From contig NZ_JPHU01000004.1 of assembly GCF_000733125.1 (NCBI RefSeq), positions 148,209-212,208 of the forward strand: 64,000 bases of DNA. The letters are read 5' to 3'. Source of the DNA: Parvularcula oceani (GTDB taxonomy: Bacteria; Pseudomonadota; Alphaproteobacteria; Caulobacterales; Parvularculaceae). Position 1 is the stretch's first letter, and every line of letters begins with the position of its first letter. Positions 17,053-26,264 of the stretch are shown in pieces. Made by a program: the position numbers and the translations under genes. The notes under the pieces are model-generated. The model made no database searches. It saw only the letters and a list, made by a program, of their open reading frames with translations, and was not told where the DNA came from.

Positions 17053-18903
17053 CTATCGCCGATAGGTGCCGACGAGGTCGCCCCGGGCGAGGATGTGGCC
17101 TTCCATCGCCTCGATCACCTGAGCCCGGCTGGCGCCGTGGGGCAGGTCCAGCATGGTGTCGAGCGCGAAGACCTGCACGTGGTAGTGATGGGCCGGATCG
17201 TCCTTGGGCGGACGGGGTCCGTAATAACCGATGCTCCCATAGCTGTTCGGCCCCTGCAGGACACCCTCTGGCTGCGACAGGCGGGGCTGCCCCGGCACGG
17301 CCTCGGGCAGGAAGGTCGTGCCCGCCGGGATATTGTAGGCCACCCAGTGCACGAAGGGCTTCGGCATCGGCGCATCGGGATCTTCGAGCAGAAGGGCATA
17401 GCTCTGCGTGCCCTCCGGCCCTTCCGCCCAGCCGATGGCGGGAGAGATGTTCTCCTTTTCGGCGGCGAACCTCTCGGGGATGCGCTCGCCCTGATCGAAG
17501 GCCGGCGACGAAACGGCGAGGCTGGCCGCCTCGGCGCCTACGGCTTCGGACGCAATGGTTTCGGGACCTTTCAGCGCAGCGGGCTTCGAGATCGTGCCGG
17601 TCATGCGCACATCCGCCTCGCCCTCTCCGGTCGGCTGCGCCCGGGCGCGCTCCCCGGGCTCGCCGCCGCCCGCATAGCTGATGCGATAGACGACGCCGCC
17701 CGTATCGTCCGACAGGTAGAGATCGCCCTCCGGCCCCTGCGCCATGCCGGCGAGGCGGCCGAGATGCCCCCATTTCCCGTCTTCCTGGACGAGGAAGCCC
17801 GTCACGAAAGGTTCGAACCGGACGGGCTCGCCATTCTCGAAATCGATCCGCACCACTTCATAACCGGACGGCGGCTGACGGTTCCACGATCCGCGCATCG
17901 CGATGAAGGCATCGCCGCGATAGGCTTGCGGGAAGGCGTCGCCCGTATAGAAGGCGAGCTGCATGGGCGCGGCATGGGGCGTGTAGAGACCGACGGGTTC
18001 GATGCTCTGGGCCGCCCACTCCTCCATCGAGATGCCGCCCGGCGGATAGTCCTGCGGGTTGGCCTGCCCGTCGGCATAGACATAGGGCCAGCCATATTTG
18101 GCGCCCTGCACGAGATGGTTCAGCTCCTCGTGCTGAACATTGTCGCCGAGCCAGTCGATGCCGTGATCCATGCCGTAGAGCTCGCCGCTCTGCGGCTCGA
18201 AGCCGTAGCCGATCGTGTTGCGCAGGCCGCTCGCGAAGATCGTCCGGCCCGACCCATCCGTGTTCATCGTGACCATGGTGGCGTTTTCGGGATCGGTCTC
18301 CCCGCAGGCATTGCAGGTCGAGCCGACCGAGACGTAAAGCTTGCCGTCCGGCCCTTTCTTGACCATCCGGTTCGGGTGCTGGCCGCCTGCGGGCAGGTCG
18401 TCCACGATCCGCTCCAGAGGGCCGAAGGTTCCGTCGGCATTGCGGGTCGTGCGGAAAACCTCGGACACCGTGGTCAGATAAACCTCGTCGCCATCGACCT
18501 CGATGCCGTGCATCATCGGACGGGAGGCGACGACCCGCGCACCATCGGCGCGCCCGTCGCCATCCTCGTCCCTCAGCATGACGACATCGCCGATTTCGCG
18601 GCGGGTGACATAGACCGTCCCGTCATCCGCGACGGCGATCATGCGCGGGTTCTTCAATCCGGTCGCGAAGACCGAGATCTCGAACCCTTCGGGCAGGTCC
18701 AGCCCGGCGAGGCGTTCGGGCGTCGGCTCGAGCTGCACGGGCTGCAGCACATGGCCGACGACGGTGACATTCGCCTCTTTCGGTGTCTCGAGCTGCTCAT
18801 CCACCGGCGGGACCATGGCATCGGGAGCGGCTGCCTGTTGCGGCGCGGCGAGCGCAAGCGGGGCGGCGGCGCCCAACAAGGGTAGAATAAGCGAGGCCGA
18901 CAT
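17053..18903 (-). CDS. Secreted PQQ-type sugar (sorbosone) dehydrogenase fused to a PEBP/YbhB domain
   Basis: A 616-residue protein with a signal peptide (residues 1 to about 20, ending ALAAP). Residues about 50-420 form a glucose/sorbosone-dehydrogenase beta-propeller: DGTVYVTRREIGDV, VGSTCNACGETDPEN, YGMDHGIDWLGDN and SDDTGGVVYRI are typical of the L-sorbosone group, which oxidises sugars with PQQ in the periplasm. Residues about 455-616 are a phosphatidylethanolamine-binding (YbhB/YbcL) domain with LEDPDAP, HWVAYNIP and PAHHYHVQVFALD. CNAC is not a heme-c site. The start is the ATG with GGAGAG upstream that gives a proper signal peptide. The domain join is unbroken. Confidence 0.88.
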   Translation of the reverse strand: MSASLILPLLGAAAPLALAAPQQAAAPDAMVPPVDEQLETPKEANVTVVGHVLQPVQLEPTPERLAGLDLPEGFEISVFATGLKNPRMIAVADDGTVYVTRREIGDVVMLRDEDGDGRADGARVVASRPMMHGIEVDGDEVYLTTVSEVFRTTRNADGTFGPLERIVDDLPAGGQHPNRMVKKGPDGKLYVSVGSTCNACGETDPENATMVTMNTDGSGRTIFASGLRNTIGYGFEPQSGELYGMDHGIDWLGDNVQHEELNHLVQGAKYGWPYVYADGQANPQDYPPGGISMEEWAAQSIEPVGLYTPHAAPMQLAFYTGDAFPQAYRGDAFIAMRGSWNRQPPSGYEVVRIDFENGEPVRFEPFVTGFLVQEDGKWGHLGRLAGMAQGPEGDLYLSDDTGGVVYRISYAGGGEPGERARAQPTGEGEADVRMTGTISKPAALKGPETIASEAVGAEAASLAVSSPAFDQGERIPERFAAEKENISPAIGWAEGPEGTQSYALLLEDPDAPMPKPFVHWVAYNIPAGTTFLPEAVPGQPRLSQPEGVLQGPNSYGSIGYYGPRPPKDDPAHHYHVQVFALDTMLDLPHGASRAQVIEAMEGHILARGDLVGTYRR

Positions 18904-18996
18904 GATCACTCTCCGCTGGCGGTCCGAAAGTTCACGCCCGCCGGAAGGACGGACGCTCCTCCCTAAGGCCTTCCGCGGCAAAGCGTTCCCGCTGCT

Positions 18997-20193
18997 TCAG
19001 GGGCCGCGAACCGTCCCGTCGGGGTTCAGCGACAAAGGGCGCCCTTCGCGGGCGGACGCATAGATCGCCTCGATCAGCCGCATGTCGCGCAGGCCCATCT
19101 CCGCAGGGGTGAGGAGTTCAGTGCCGTCGAGGATCGCCGCAGCGAAGTGGTCGAACTGGCGTGGAAACTGGATCGCGCCGTCACCGGCATCGATGGCTTC
19201 CGTCTTCCCGCCCTTGCGCAGCGTCAGCGTATTGCCGCGATAGGAGGTGGCGGGCTGCATGAAGAAGCTTCCTTCCGTCCCGAATGCGGCCGCCGTGTTC
19301 ACGCCCGCCGCCGAATAGGACGTCGTGAGAGTGCAGAGCACCCCGCCCGGGAAACGCAGCTGGATCGCGGTCTGGTCCTCGACCTCGGAGAAGCGCGGAT
19401 CCTCCCTGTGTGTCGAGATGCGCGCGAAGACCTCTTCGGGCGCATGGCCCGTCAGATAGCAGGCGGCGTTGAGGCCGTAGATGCCGAGATCGGGAAGCGC
19501 GCCGCCGCCGGCGAGACCGAGATCGGCACGCCAGACATCGCGGCTGTCGGACAGGTCCAGAATGCGGTGATGATCGGAGACGATCGTCCGCAACTCGCCC
19601 AGCGCCCCCTCGCGGATCAGGGCGATCGCACGCTGGTTATGAGGTTCGAAATGGGCGCGATAGGCGATCATCAGCGCCTTGCCCGCCTCGTCGCGCGCCG
19701 AGATCATGCGCAGGCACTCCTCGGCCGTGTTCGCCATCGGCTTCTCGCAAAGGACATGCTTGCCCGCGGCGAAGGCGCGCACGGTCCAGTCCGCATGCAG
19801 ACCGTTCGGCAGGACGTTGTAGACGGCATCGACGCGCTCGTCCTCCGCGATGGCGTCGAACCCGTCATAGTCGTAGACCGCATTGTCCGGCAGGCCGTAG
19901 GCCGCCGCGACCTGCAACGCCTTCTCGCGGTTCCCCGAGACGAGGGCGGCGAGCGCGCAGCGTTCCGAATGCATGAGTTCCGGCAGCACGGTGCGCAACG
20001 TGAAGTCGCCGAGCCCCATCAAGGCGATGCCGATCCTGCCCGTTCCGCCCTCAGGCGCCGGCCCGACCCCAAGCGCTGGAACGCTTCTGGCGGAGGGCAG
20101 GCGCGAAGCGTCGAAGGATGTCGGGAACGGCCGGCCGACCGCATGGTCGCGAAGAGCGCCCGGACCCGGCTTCCGCTCCTGCTCCTGTGTCAT
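18997..20193 (-). CDS. Gfo/Idh/MocA-family NAD(P)-dependent oxidoreductase
   Basis: A 398-residue protein. After an unusual hydrophilic N-terminal extension of about 50 residues comes a Rossmann fold (GIALMGLGDFTLRTVLP), then VDAVYNVLPNGLHADW and GKHVLCEKPMANT with the family EKP motif, and a C-terminal substrate domain. The overall look is of glucose-fructose oxidoreductase relatives, which oxidise or reduce sugars. The extension shows no Tat or Sec signal, so the enzyme is probably cytoplasmic. The start at 20193 is chosen because it is followed by normal coding and has AAGGGG upstream. It lies just after the sugar-dehydrogenase fusion in the genome (93 bases), upstream of it in transcription. 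Confidence 0.85.
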   Translation of the reverse strand: MTQEQERKPGPGALRDHAVGRPFPTSFDASRLPSARSVPALGVGPAPEGGTGRIGIALMGLGDFTLRTVLPELMHSERCALAALVSGNREKALQVAAAYGLPDNAVYDYDGFDAIAEDERVDAVYNVLPNGLHADWTVRAFAAGKHVLCEKPMANTAEECLRMISARDEAGKALMIAYRAHFEPHNQRAIALIREGALGELRTIVSDHHRILDLSDSRDVWRADLGLAGGGALPDLGIYGLNAACYLTGHAPEEVFARISTHREDPRFSEVEDQTAIQLRFPGGVLCTLTTSYSAAGVNTAAAFGTEGSFFMQPATSYRGNTLTLRKGGKTEAIDAGDGAIQFPRQFDHFAAAILDGTELLTPAEMGLRDMRLIEAIYASAREGRPLSLNPDGTVRGP

Positions 20194-20296
20194 CGCTCCG
20201 GCCCCTTTTCCTTTTCGTGCCAGCCGCCGCAAGACGGCATGCGGGGCCGGCCATGATCGGGACCCCGCATTCCTGTCGCTCGCGGCTTTTAAGGCT

Positions 20297-21073
20297 TCAG
20301 TCCTTCGGCTTCGCCATGTGGCGATGCATCTCGGCGAGCATCGTCTCGGGAAGGACGCCCGCGAAGGCCACCTGCACCTTGTTCATGAACCCGCTGACGA
20401 TGCCGGGCTCGCCCTTCATCATGGCCTTGTAGCCGTCTTTCGCCACCTTGGCCGGATCGGACTTGGAGTCGCTCTCGCCGACAGGCGTGTTTTCGAGGTC
20501 GGCCCGCTCCATGAACTCGGTATCCACCGGCCCCGGCATGAGGCAGGTTACGGTCACGTCCGTGTCCTTCAACTCGTTGCGGATCGCATAGGAGAAGCTT
20601 TCGGCGAACGCCTTGGTCGCGTTGTAGACGGCCTGATAGGCGCCAGGCAGGAAGCTCGCGATCGAGCCGGTGATCAGGATGCGGCCTTCGTTCCGCTCCC
20701 GCATCCCGCGCCCGACCTTGTGGACCAGCGAAACCATGCCGGTCGTGTTCAGGTCGATCACTTCCTTGATGCGGTCCCATTCCTGATCGAGGAAGGCCTC
20801 GCCCAGCCCCCGGCCCGCATTCGCGCAGAGGACGTCCACCGGCCTGCCCGCGATCTTCTCCCACAGCGCGGTGACGCCATGTTCGGTCGCAAGGTCCGTC
20901 CGCACCGTCTCGACGGCCACGCCGCCGCTGCGCAGCTTTTCGCCGACGCTGTCGATCTCGGCTTCGTTCGCGGCGAGGATCAGGTCATAGCCGTCCTGCG
21001 CCAGGAGCTTTGCGAGTTCGTAGCCGATGCCGCTCGAGGCGCCGGTCACGACTGCCAATTTGCCGTTCGTCAT
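20297..21073 (-). CDS. Short-chain dehydrogenase/reductase
   Basis: A 258-residue classical SDR: cofactor motif TGASSGIGYELA at about residues 10-21, CANAGRG, catalytic Ser in ILITGSIASF and YNATK with the Tyr/Lys pair. The C-terminus has a hydrophobic patch (FMNKVQVAFAGVLPETM) that could contact membranes. It is the last gene of a minus-strand run after the SRPBCC and zinc-ADH genes, 13 bases after the latter. The substrate is unknown. Confidence 0.9.
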   Translation of the reverse strand: MTNGKLAVVTGASSGIGYELAKLLAQDGYDLILAANEAEIDSVGEKLRSGGVAVETVRTDLATEHGVTALWEKIAGRPVDVLCANAGRGLGEAFLDQEWDRIKEVIDLNTTGMVSLVHKVGRGMRERNEGRILITGSIASFLPGAYQAVYNATKAFAESFSYAIRNELKDTDVTVTCLMPGPVDTEFMERADLENTPVGESDSKSDPAKVAKDGYKAMMKGEPGIVSGFMNKVQVAFAGVLPETMLAEMHRHMAKPKD

Positions 21074-21086
21074 ATCGGACCTCCGT

Positions 21087-22262
21087 TCACTGACCGGGAC
21101 GAAGGACGACCTTCGTCCATTCGTTCTGCTTCTCGGAGAAGTTCTTGTACCCCGTGGGCGCCTCCTCGAGCGGCAGGTGGTGGCTGATCAGGAAGGTCGT
21201 ATCGATCTCTCCCTTCTCGATCCGGTCCATCAGGTCCTTGATGTAACGCTGCACATGGGTCTGGCCGGTGCGAAGCTGCAGGCCCTTCTCCATCAGGGCG
21301 CCGAGCGGGAACTTGTCGACGAGGCCGCCATAGACGCCCGGCATCGAGACCCGCCCGCCCTTGCGGCAGGCCAGGATCGCCTGGCGCAGCGCATCGGGAC
21401 GATCCGCGCCGATGCCGACTTTCTGCTTGGCGCTGTCGAAGACGTTCTGCACGCCGAAGCCGTGGCTTTCCATGCCGACCGCGTCGATGACCGCATCGGG
21501 GCCGATGCCGCCGGTCATCTCCATCAGCGCCTCGCGCACATCGGTCTTCTGGAAGTCGATGGTCTCAGCACCGAGCTTCTTCGCAAGCTCCAGGCGGTGC
21601 GGATAATGATCGATCGCGATCACCTTGTGCGCCCCCATCAGGAGCGCGCTCTGCACCGCGAACAGGCCGACGGGTCCGCAGCCCCAGACCGCGACGGTGT
21701 CCTCGGGCTCGATATCGGCATTGTCCGCCGCCATCCAGCCGGTCGGCAGGATGTCGGTCAGGAACAGGACCTTGTCGTCCTCGAGGTGGTCGGGAACCAC
21801 GAGAGGCCCGACATCCGAGAAGGGCACGCGGACATATTCCGCCTGCCCGCCCGCATAGCCGCCGGTCAGGTGGCTGTAGCCGAACAGCCCGCTCATCGCG
21901 TGGCCGTAGAGCGCCTCCGAGGCGTCCTGCTTGGCGACCGGATTGGAGTTGTCGCAGGCGGAATATTGCTGCTTCTCGCAGAAGAAGCAGGAGCCGCAGG
22001 AAATGGTGAAGGGGATGACGACCCGCTGGCCCTTCTTCAGCGTGCTCTTGGAACCGGTCTCGACGACTTCGCCCATGAATTCATGGCCGAGGACGTCGCC
22101 CGACTGCATGCCGGGAATGACGCCGTCATAAAGGTGAAGGTCAGAGCCGCAGATCGCGGTCGAGGTGACCTTGATGACCGCGTCGCGGGGATTGACGATT
22201 TCGGGATCGGGAACGCTGTCGACGCGGACGTCGTGCGTGCCATGCCAGGTGAGTGCGCGCAT
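21087..22262 (-). CDS. Zinc-dependent alcohol dehydrogenase, formaldehyde-dehydrogenase-like
   Basis: A 391-residue medium-chain dehydrogenase. Catalytic zinc site: [12 protein letters not shown] and GHEFMGEV. Structural zinc site: four Cys in [15 protein letters not shown] plus the following segment. The nucleotide-binding fold starts at [13 protein letters not shown]. The N-terminus [15 protein letters not shown] is that of the group annotated as glutathione-independent formaldehyde dehydrogenase-like. It sits nine bases after the SRPBCC gene and 13 before the SDR gene, on the same strand, so the three probably form one operon. SRPBCC-ADH pairs of this type are common in proteobacteria and often stress-linked. 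Confidence 0.92.
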   Translation of the reverse strand: MRALTWHGTHDVRVDSVPDPEIVNPRDAVIKVTSTAICGSDLHLYDGVIPGMQSGDVLGHEFMGEVVETGSKSTLKKGQRVVIPFTISCGSCFFCEKQQYSACDNSNPVAKQDASEALYGHAMSGLFGYSHLTGGYAGGQAEYVRVPFSDVGPLVVPDHLEDDKVLFLTDILPTGWMAADNADIEPEDTVAVWGCGPVGLFAVQSALLMGAHKVIAIDHYPHRLELAKKLGAETIDFQKTDVREALMEMTGGIGPDAVIDAVGMESHGFGVQNVFDSAKQKVGIGADRPDALRQAILACRKGGRVSMPGVYGGLVDKFPLGALMEKGLQLRTGQTHVQRYIKDLMDRIEKGEIDTTFLISHHLPLEEAPTGYKNFSEKQNEWTKVVLRPGQ

Positions 22263-22271
22263 GGGTAAACC

Positions 22272-23006
22272 TCAGGAAGCTTTGCGGTTGCGGGACGTGG
22301 CGACCTCTCCGGTCTCCATCAGCATCTTGAAGCGCTTCAGATCGCGCCTCGCCTGGATCTCCGGCTCGCGCTGGAAGAGCTTGGCGGCGAGCCGCCCCAT
22401 CTCTCCGAGCGGCGGGTCGTAGGCGATGACCAGGTCCACATAGGTGCCGCGGCCGCCCGGAGCGTCGCGGAAGGTCACGTGCCCGTGGGTCTGGATGTCG
22501 GAGTCCGGGGTCGAGCGCCAGCCGATGCGCTCGTCCTTCACGTCGTCCACCGTCTCCGTGACCACGTTCACCGTGCGCCCGGCCGGCGCGTCGATGACCC
22601 AGTTGTTGATCTTGGCGCCCTTGGGCTCGATCCGCTCGACGTTCTCCATGACCTGCGGAAGGTTGGAGAAATCCCGCCAGAAGGCATAGAGTTCGGCACG
22701 GGGCTTGTTGATCGTCACGCTCCGTCCGACGAGGTCGAAATCCCCGCCCTGTCGCCGCGCGGCGGTCATCGGGGCATCGTCGTCGGGATGGCCCGTGCGA
22801 CGCTCGCGCAGTGCCTTCGCGCCGAAGATCGTGCCCACGGCGCCCCCAAGAACGAGGGCCGCCGCGATCTGGAGGTCGCGCGACGAGCCGTGCGAGCCGT
22901 CATCATGGCTTCGTGAAGGGACACCCCCGCCTCTTGCGGGCATCGCAGATCTGCCGGGACGGCCATAGGTGCCGGCGGGGTCTATAGGGCGCTCTCTCTC
23001 GTCCAT
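22272..23006 (-). CDS. SRPBCC (START-like) family protein with membrane span
   Basis: A 244-residue protein. The first 45 residues are polar and Gly/Pro-rich, residues about 46-62 (LQIAAALVLGGAVGTIFGA) form a likely membrane helix, and residues about 90-225 are a cyclase/dehydrase-type SRPBCC domain: VGRSVTINKPRAELYAFWRD, FSNLPQVMENVERIE and GRGTYVDLVIAYDPPLG. The start ATG has AGAGG upstream and the N-terminus fits better than an upstream frame opening. First gene of the SRPBCC-ADH-SDR run. Family members bind hydrophobic ligands; the ligand here is unknown. Confidence 0.85.
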   Translation of the reverse strand: MDERERPIDPAGTYGRPGRSAMPARGGGVPSRSHDDGSHGSSRDLQIAAALVLGGAVGTIFGAKALRERRTGHPDDDAPMTAARRQGGDFDLVGRSVTINKPRAELYAFWRDFSNLPQVMENVERIEPKGAKINNWVIDAPAGRTVNVVTETVDDVKDERIGWRSTPDSDIQTHGHVTFRDAPGGRGTYVDLVIAYDPPLGEMGRLAAKLFQREPEIQARRDLKRFKMLMETGEVATSRNRKAS

Positions 23007-23169
23007 CGCGGACCTCTCGTGTGCTGATCTTCCGTCCTCCTCCAACAAATTCTCCGGCCGGACGTTCCGGCATGAGCGGACGGTCATGTCCGCGCGATGT
23101 CGCAGCCTGCCTCGTGCAGCGGCTCCGAGCGCGCTAGAAGGCCTTCAGGCCGCGGGATCGGAGGACAGC

Positions 23170-23229
23170 GTGAGCAGGGGCAGGGCAGCACGCGCCGCAA
23201 GAGCGGCCCGGCACGAGCGGACGGTTTGA
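23170..23229 (+). CDS. Possible 19-codon leader peptide before ydbH
   Basis: A GTG codon preceded by a strong SD (GGAGGACAGC) opens a 19-codon frame ending in TGA at 23227-23229, two bases before the likely GTG start of ydbH. The peptide MSRGRAARAARAARHERTV is Arg/Ala-rich. The SD is much better than any in front of ydbH itself, so ydbH may be translated by coupling to this leader. Whether the peptide has a role is unknown. Confidence 0.35.
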   Translation: MSRGRAARAARAARHERTV

Positions 23230-23231
23230 GA

Positions 23232-26003
23232 GTGCCTCTGCGCAAGGCAGCCGCAGCGGCGCTCCTGTCGCTGGCACTCGTCCTCATGGCGCTCCTGCTC
23301 GCTGTCGCCTTCTGGCGGGAACGGGCGGCGGAGGCCGTTCTGGAACGCCTACTTCCCGCTGCCGGCCTCGACCGGCCGCAAGTCGAGGTCGAAGAGCTCA
23401 CGCTGGGCGGGGCCGAGCTGTCGCTGTCTGCCGGGGACGGCGCGCTGAGCGGCGTGCTCACGGTGGATTACGACTGGCGGCGCCTGCTGCGCGACCGCGT
23501 CGCGGAGAAGGTGGTGCTGCGCGAACTCGAAGCGCAGGTCAGGGTCGGCTCCGATGGGCGGATCGCGATCGCCGGCCTCGATCTGCCGACCCGCGGCGGC
23601 GGGGCGGGCGCCCTGCCCTTCGACGCCTTGCGGATCGAAAATGCCTCCGCCGAAATCGCACTGCCCGAGGGACAGGCGCGCGGAACCCTGTCGGGCCGTC
23701 TCGCGCCTTCGGGGGAAGGCGCATTCCGGTTCTCTCTGCGGACCGATCGCGCCGGCGCGGCGGGCCTAAGCCTCGAAGGGGCCGGAGCCGACGGACGCCT
23801 CACCCTGGCAGAAGACGGCAGCGCCGCCCTCGCCGCAGGGATGCGCGGCAGCGGCACGTTCGAGGGAGTCCGGGTCGAGGATGCCGACCTCGCTCTGACG
23901 GCGCTCACGCCGGCCTGGCGCCCCCTCCTCGGCGGCGGCTCGACGACAGCGCCGGTCGAAGCGGCCCTTAACCTGCGCTCCGCCAGGATCGAAGCGCCGG
24001 AAAACAGCCTCCCGGCACAGCTCTTCGGCGGCGATGGCCCGCGCCCCTTCAACCTGTCCGGCGAGGCCGCAGTGACGCTTGCAGAGGGGCAGGCGATGAT
24101 CGGGCCCGGAAGCCGCCTCTCGGCGCGGACGCCGGATGGCGCCGAAATCACGGTGCTGGCGCCAGAAGGCCGTCCGCTCCTGCGGCTCGAGGCGAATGCC
24201 GTCAGCGCAGATGCCCGGATCTTGGCGGATACCCCGCTGGCCGAAGGCGAGGCGCTCGTTGCCGCCACGAGGAAGAACGGCTCTCCTTGGCAATTGCGCG
24301 GCTCGGCGCGGCTCGACAGGGCGAATCTCTTCGGCAGCGCCTTTTCGGACCTTGAGGCGGAGGCGGCAGGACGCTTCGGCGAGAGCGGCCTCGCCGCGAC
24401 GCTCGATCTCGATGGCAGGCTGCGGACCGCCGATCTCGGCGGCCTGACGGTGACCCGCGCCGACATCGAAGCCCCGCTGGTCCTCCGCCAATCGGCCGAT
24501 GCCGGGCTGACCGTTTCCGTGCAGGAGGGCGAGTGCGTCACGGCCCCGTCAGCTCATTTGGCCCTACCCGGCGGCGCGGTGACCGCCAGTGCCGAGGCGG
24601 TCCGGCTCTGTGCGGGCGACGGGCCGCTCTTCACCGCTGGGGCCGAGCCTGCGCTGGCGCTGCAAGCCGGGGCGGGACGCCTCGCAATCGAGGCGGGGGA
24701 GACAGAGATTCCTCTGATGACGCCGCGCCTCGACGTCTCCTTGGGCGGCAGCGGGCCCGAGCGGGCCGTCCGCATCGCCCTCCGGGACGGCACGGCAGTC
24801 CTGCCAGCCGCGCTCGAGGCGCAGGATCTGCGAGGCCGGATCGTCCTGCCGCTCTCCCAGCCGGAGGTGACGGCCCGCATCGCCCTCGAACGGGCCGTGC
24901 TGCGGCAGCGCGGCGAAGCCCCCTTCCTCGGCACCTTCGTCCTGCAGGGGAATGGCCGGATCGCTGAGGACGTTCTCCGCTTCTCGCTCGCTGCGTCCCT
25001 GCCGGACGGCCTGCCGCTCGGCGAGGGAGAGGGGCGCCATGCCCTCGCCTCCGGCGAAGGCCGGCTGCGCTTCGGCAGCCGCCCGCTCGCCTTCGCCCCA
25101 GGCGCGCTGCAGCCCACCCGCCTGCTCCCGCCGCTCAGCGGTATCGTCAGCGCGGCTGAGGGCACGGTCTCGGCGAATCTGACGGCGCAGTGGTCGCAGG
25201 AGGGTCTCAGCTCCGGCGCGGTCCTGAGCCTCGACGATCTGTCCTTCCGAGGACCCGGCGTCGCCGTCGCGCGAACGGGCGGCGTGAGCGGCACCGTCAC
25301 CCTCTCCTCTCTGGCGCCCGTCGCGACGGAAGGCCTGCAGACGCTCGATATCGGCCTCCTCGATCTGCGGGCGCTGCAACTCGAGGACGGAGAGGCCACC
25401 TTCGCCCTGCCCGGCGACGGAACGGTCCTGCTCGAGCGGGCCGCCTTCCCCTGGCTCGGCGGCACGCTCGGCGCCTATGAGACCCAGATCGATTTCGCCG
25501 GCGGCGGCGAGGCGGTCCTGCGGGCCGAGGGTGTCGATATCGCGCAGGCGCTGGCGCAGATCGACGTGCCCGGCCTGTCGGGCGAAGGCGAGGTGGAGGC
25601 CGTGCTGCCGCTGACCCTCGACGCCTTCTCGGTCGGCATCGATCAGGGCCGCTTCTCCTCAACCGAAGCGGGCGTGCTGCGCTACAAGGGCCAGGCCACG
25701 GATGCGGTCGCCTCGCGCAGCGAGCAGACCGAACTCGCCTTCGATGCCCTCGAAGAGCTGCATTTCGAGCGTCTCTCCGGCACAGTGGACGGTCCCTTGA
25801 GCGGCGCGTTGAATTTCAGCTTCCGGATCGAGGGGACGAGCGCGGTCGACCTTGGGGGGACGCGCGTGAAGGAGCCGGTCGTGGCGCCGATCCTCTACAA
25901 CATCAATATCGAGGCGCCGCTCCTCCAGCTCATCGACCAGGCGCGCCTGTCCACCGATGCGCGCCGGCAGATCGACCGGGCGCTCGAGGACCGCGACCGT
26001 TGA
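23232..26003 (+). CDS. ydbH: YdbH-family intermembrane phospholipid transport protein
   Basis: About 923 residues. One N-terminal inner-membrane helix (AAALLSLALVLMALLLAVAF) is followed by a very long beta-rich periplasmic domain, as in AsmA-like bridge proteins. The C-terminus (LSTDARRQIDRALEDRDR) and the two genes that follow, ynbE and ydbL, identify the YdbH-YnbE-YdbL system, which carries phospholipids between inner and outer membranes in parallel with TamB and YhdP. The start is uncertain: GTG at 23232 puts the helix near the N-terminus, while the frame is open back to ATG 23097 without an SD. Sequence similarity along the middle is low, as is usual for this family. Confidence 0.85.
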   Translation: MPLRKAAAAALLSLALVLMALLLAVAFWRERAAEAVLERLLPAAGLDRPQVEVEELTLGGAELSLSAGDGALSGVLTVDYDWRRLLRDRVAEKVVLRELEAQVRVGSDGRIAIAGLDLPTRGGGAGALPFDALRIENASAEIALPEGQARGTLSGRLAPSGEGAFRFSLRTDRAGAAGLSLEGAGADGRLTLAEDGSAALAAGMRGSGTFEGVRVEDADLALTALTPAWRPLLGGGSTTAPVEAALNLRSARIEAPENSLPAQLFGGDGPRPFNLSGEAAVTLAEGQAMIGPGSRLSARTPDGAEITVLAPEGRPLLRLEANAVSADARILADTPLAEGEALVAATRKNGSPWQLRGSARLDRANLFGSAFSDLEAEAAGRFGESGLAATLDLDGRLRTADLGGLTVTRADIEAPLVLRQSADAGLTVSVQEGECVTAPSAHLALPGGAVTASAEAVRLCAGDGPLFTAGAEPALALQAGAGRLAIEAGETEIPLMTPRLDVSLGGSGPERAVRIALRDGTAVLPAALEAQDLRGRIVLPLSQPEVTARIALERAVLRQRGEAPFLGTFVLQGNGRIAEDVLRFSLAASLPDGLPLGEGEGRHALASGEGRLRFGSRPLAFAPGALQPTRLLPPLSGIVSAAEGTVSANLTAQWSQEGLSSGAVLSLDDLSFRGPGVAVARTGGVSGTVTLSSLAPVATEGLQTLDIGLLDLRALQLEDGEATFALPGDGTVLLERAAFPWLGGTLGAYETQIDFAGGGEAVLRAEGVDIAQALAQIDVPGLSGEGEVEAVLPLTLDAFSVGIDQGRFSSTEAGVLRYKGQATDAVASRSEQTELAFDALEELHFERLSGTVDGPLSGALNFSFRIEGTSAVDLGGTRVKEPVVAPILYNINIEAPLLQLIDQARLSTDARRQIDRALEDRDR

Positions 26004-26056
26004 TGCCGCGCCCGGCCATGCTTAGCTTAGACAGGAATAGGGGCGCGAGGAGCGGC

Positions 26057-26242
26057 ATGAAAACAGCGGGATATGCGAGCCTGGGAGTGCTTCTCGCCCT
26101 CCCCGCCTGCGCCACCGTTCAGGTCAGGGCGCCCGAAGAGCCCATCGAGATCAACCTCAACGTCAAGATCGAGCAGGAAGTCCGCGTCCGGCTCGACCGC
26201 GATATCGAGGAACTGATCGACGAGAATCCGGACATCTTCTGA
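26057..26242 (+). CDS. ynbE: YnbE-like outer-membrane lipoprotein
   Basis: A 61-residue lipoprotein with signal peptide and lipobox LPAC (Cys about residue 18), then the very conserved family core PIEINLNVKIEQEVRVRLD and the acidic end ENPDIF. In E. coli, YnbE multimerises by beta-strand addition and docks with YdbH to complete the lipid bridge. It lies 53 bases after ydbH and 22 bases before ydbL on the same strand. Start chosen at the ATG giving a normal lipoprotein signal, with GGAGCGGC upstream. Confidence 0.93.
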   Translation: MKTAGYASLGVLLALPACATVQVRAPEEPIEINLNVKIEQEVRVRLDRDIEELIDENPDIF

Positions 26243-26264
26243 TGGCCGGAATGGAGAACGCGAC

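Noticed and set aside
18290..18325. Possible heme-c site in the sugar dehydrogenase (CNAC)
   Set aside because: The sequence is C-N-A-C-G, without the His required by CxxCH; it is a normal feature of the sorbosone-dehydrogenase group.
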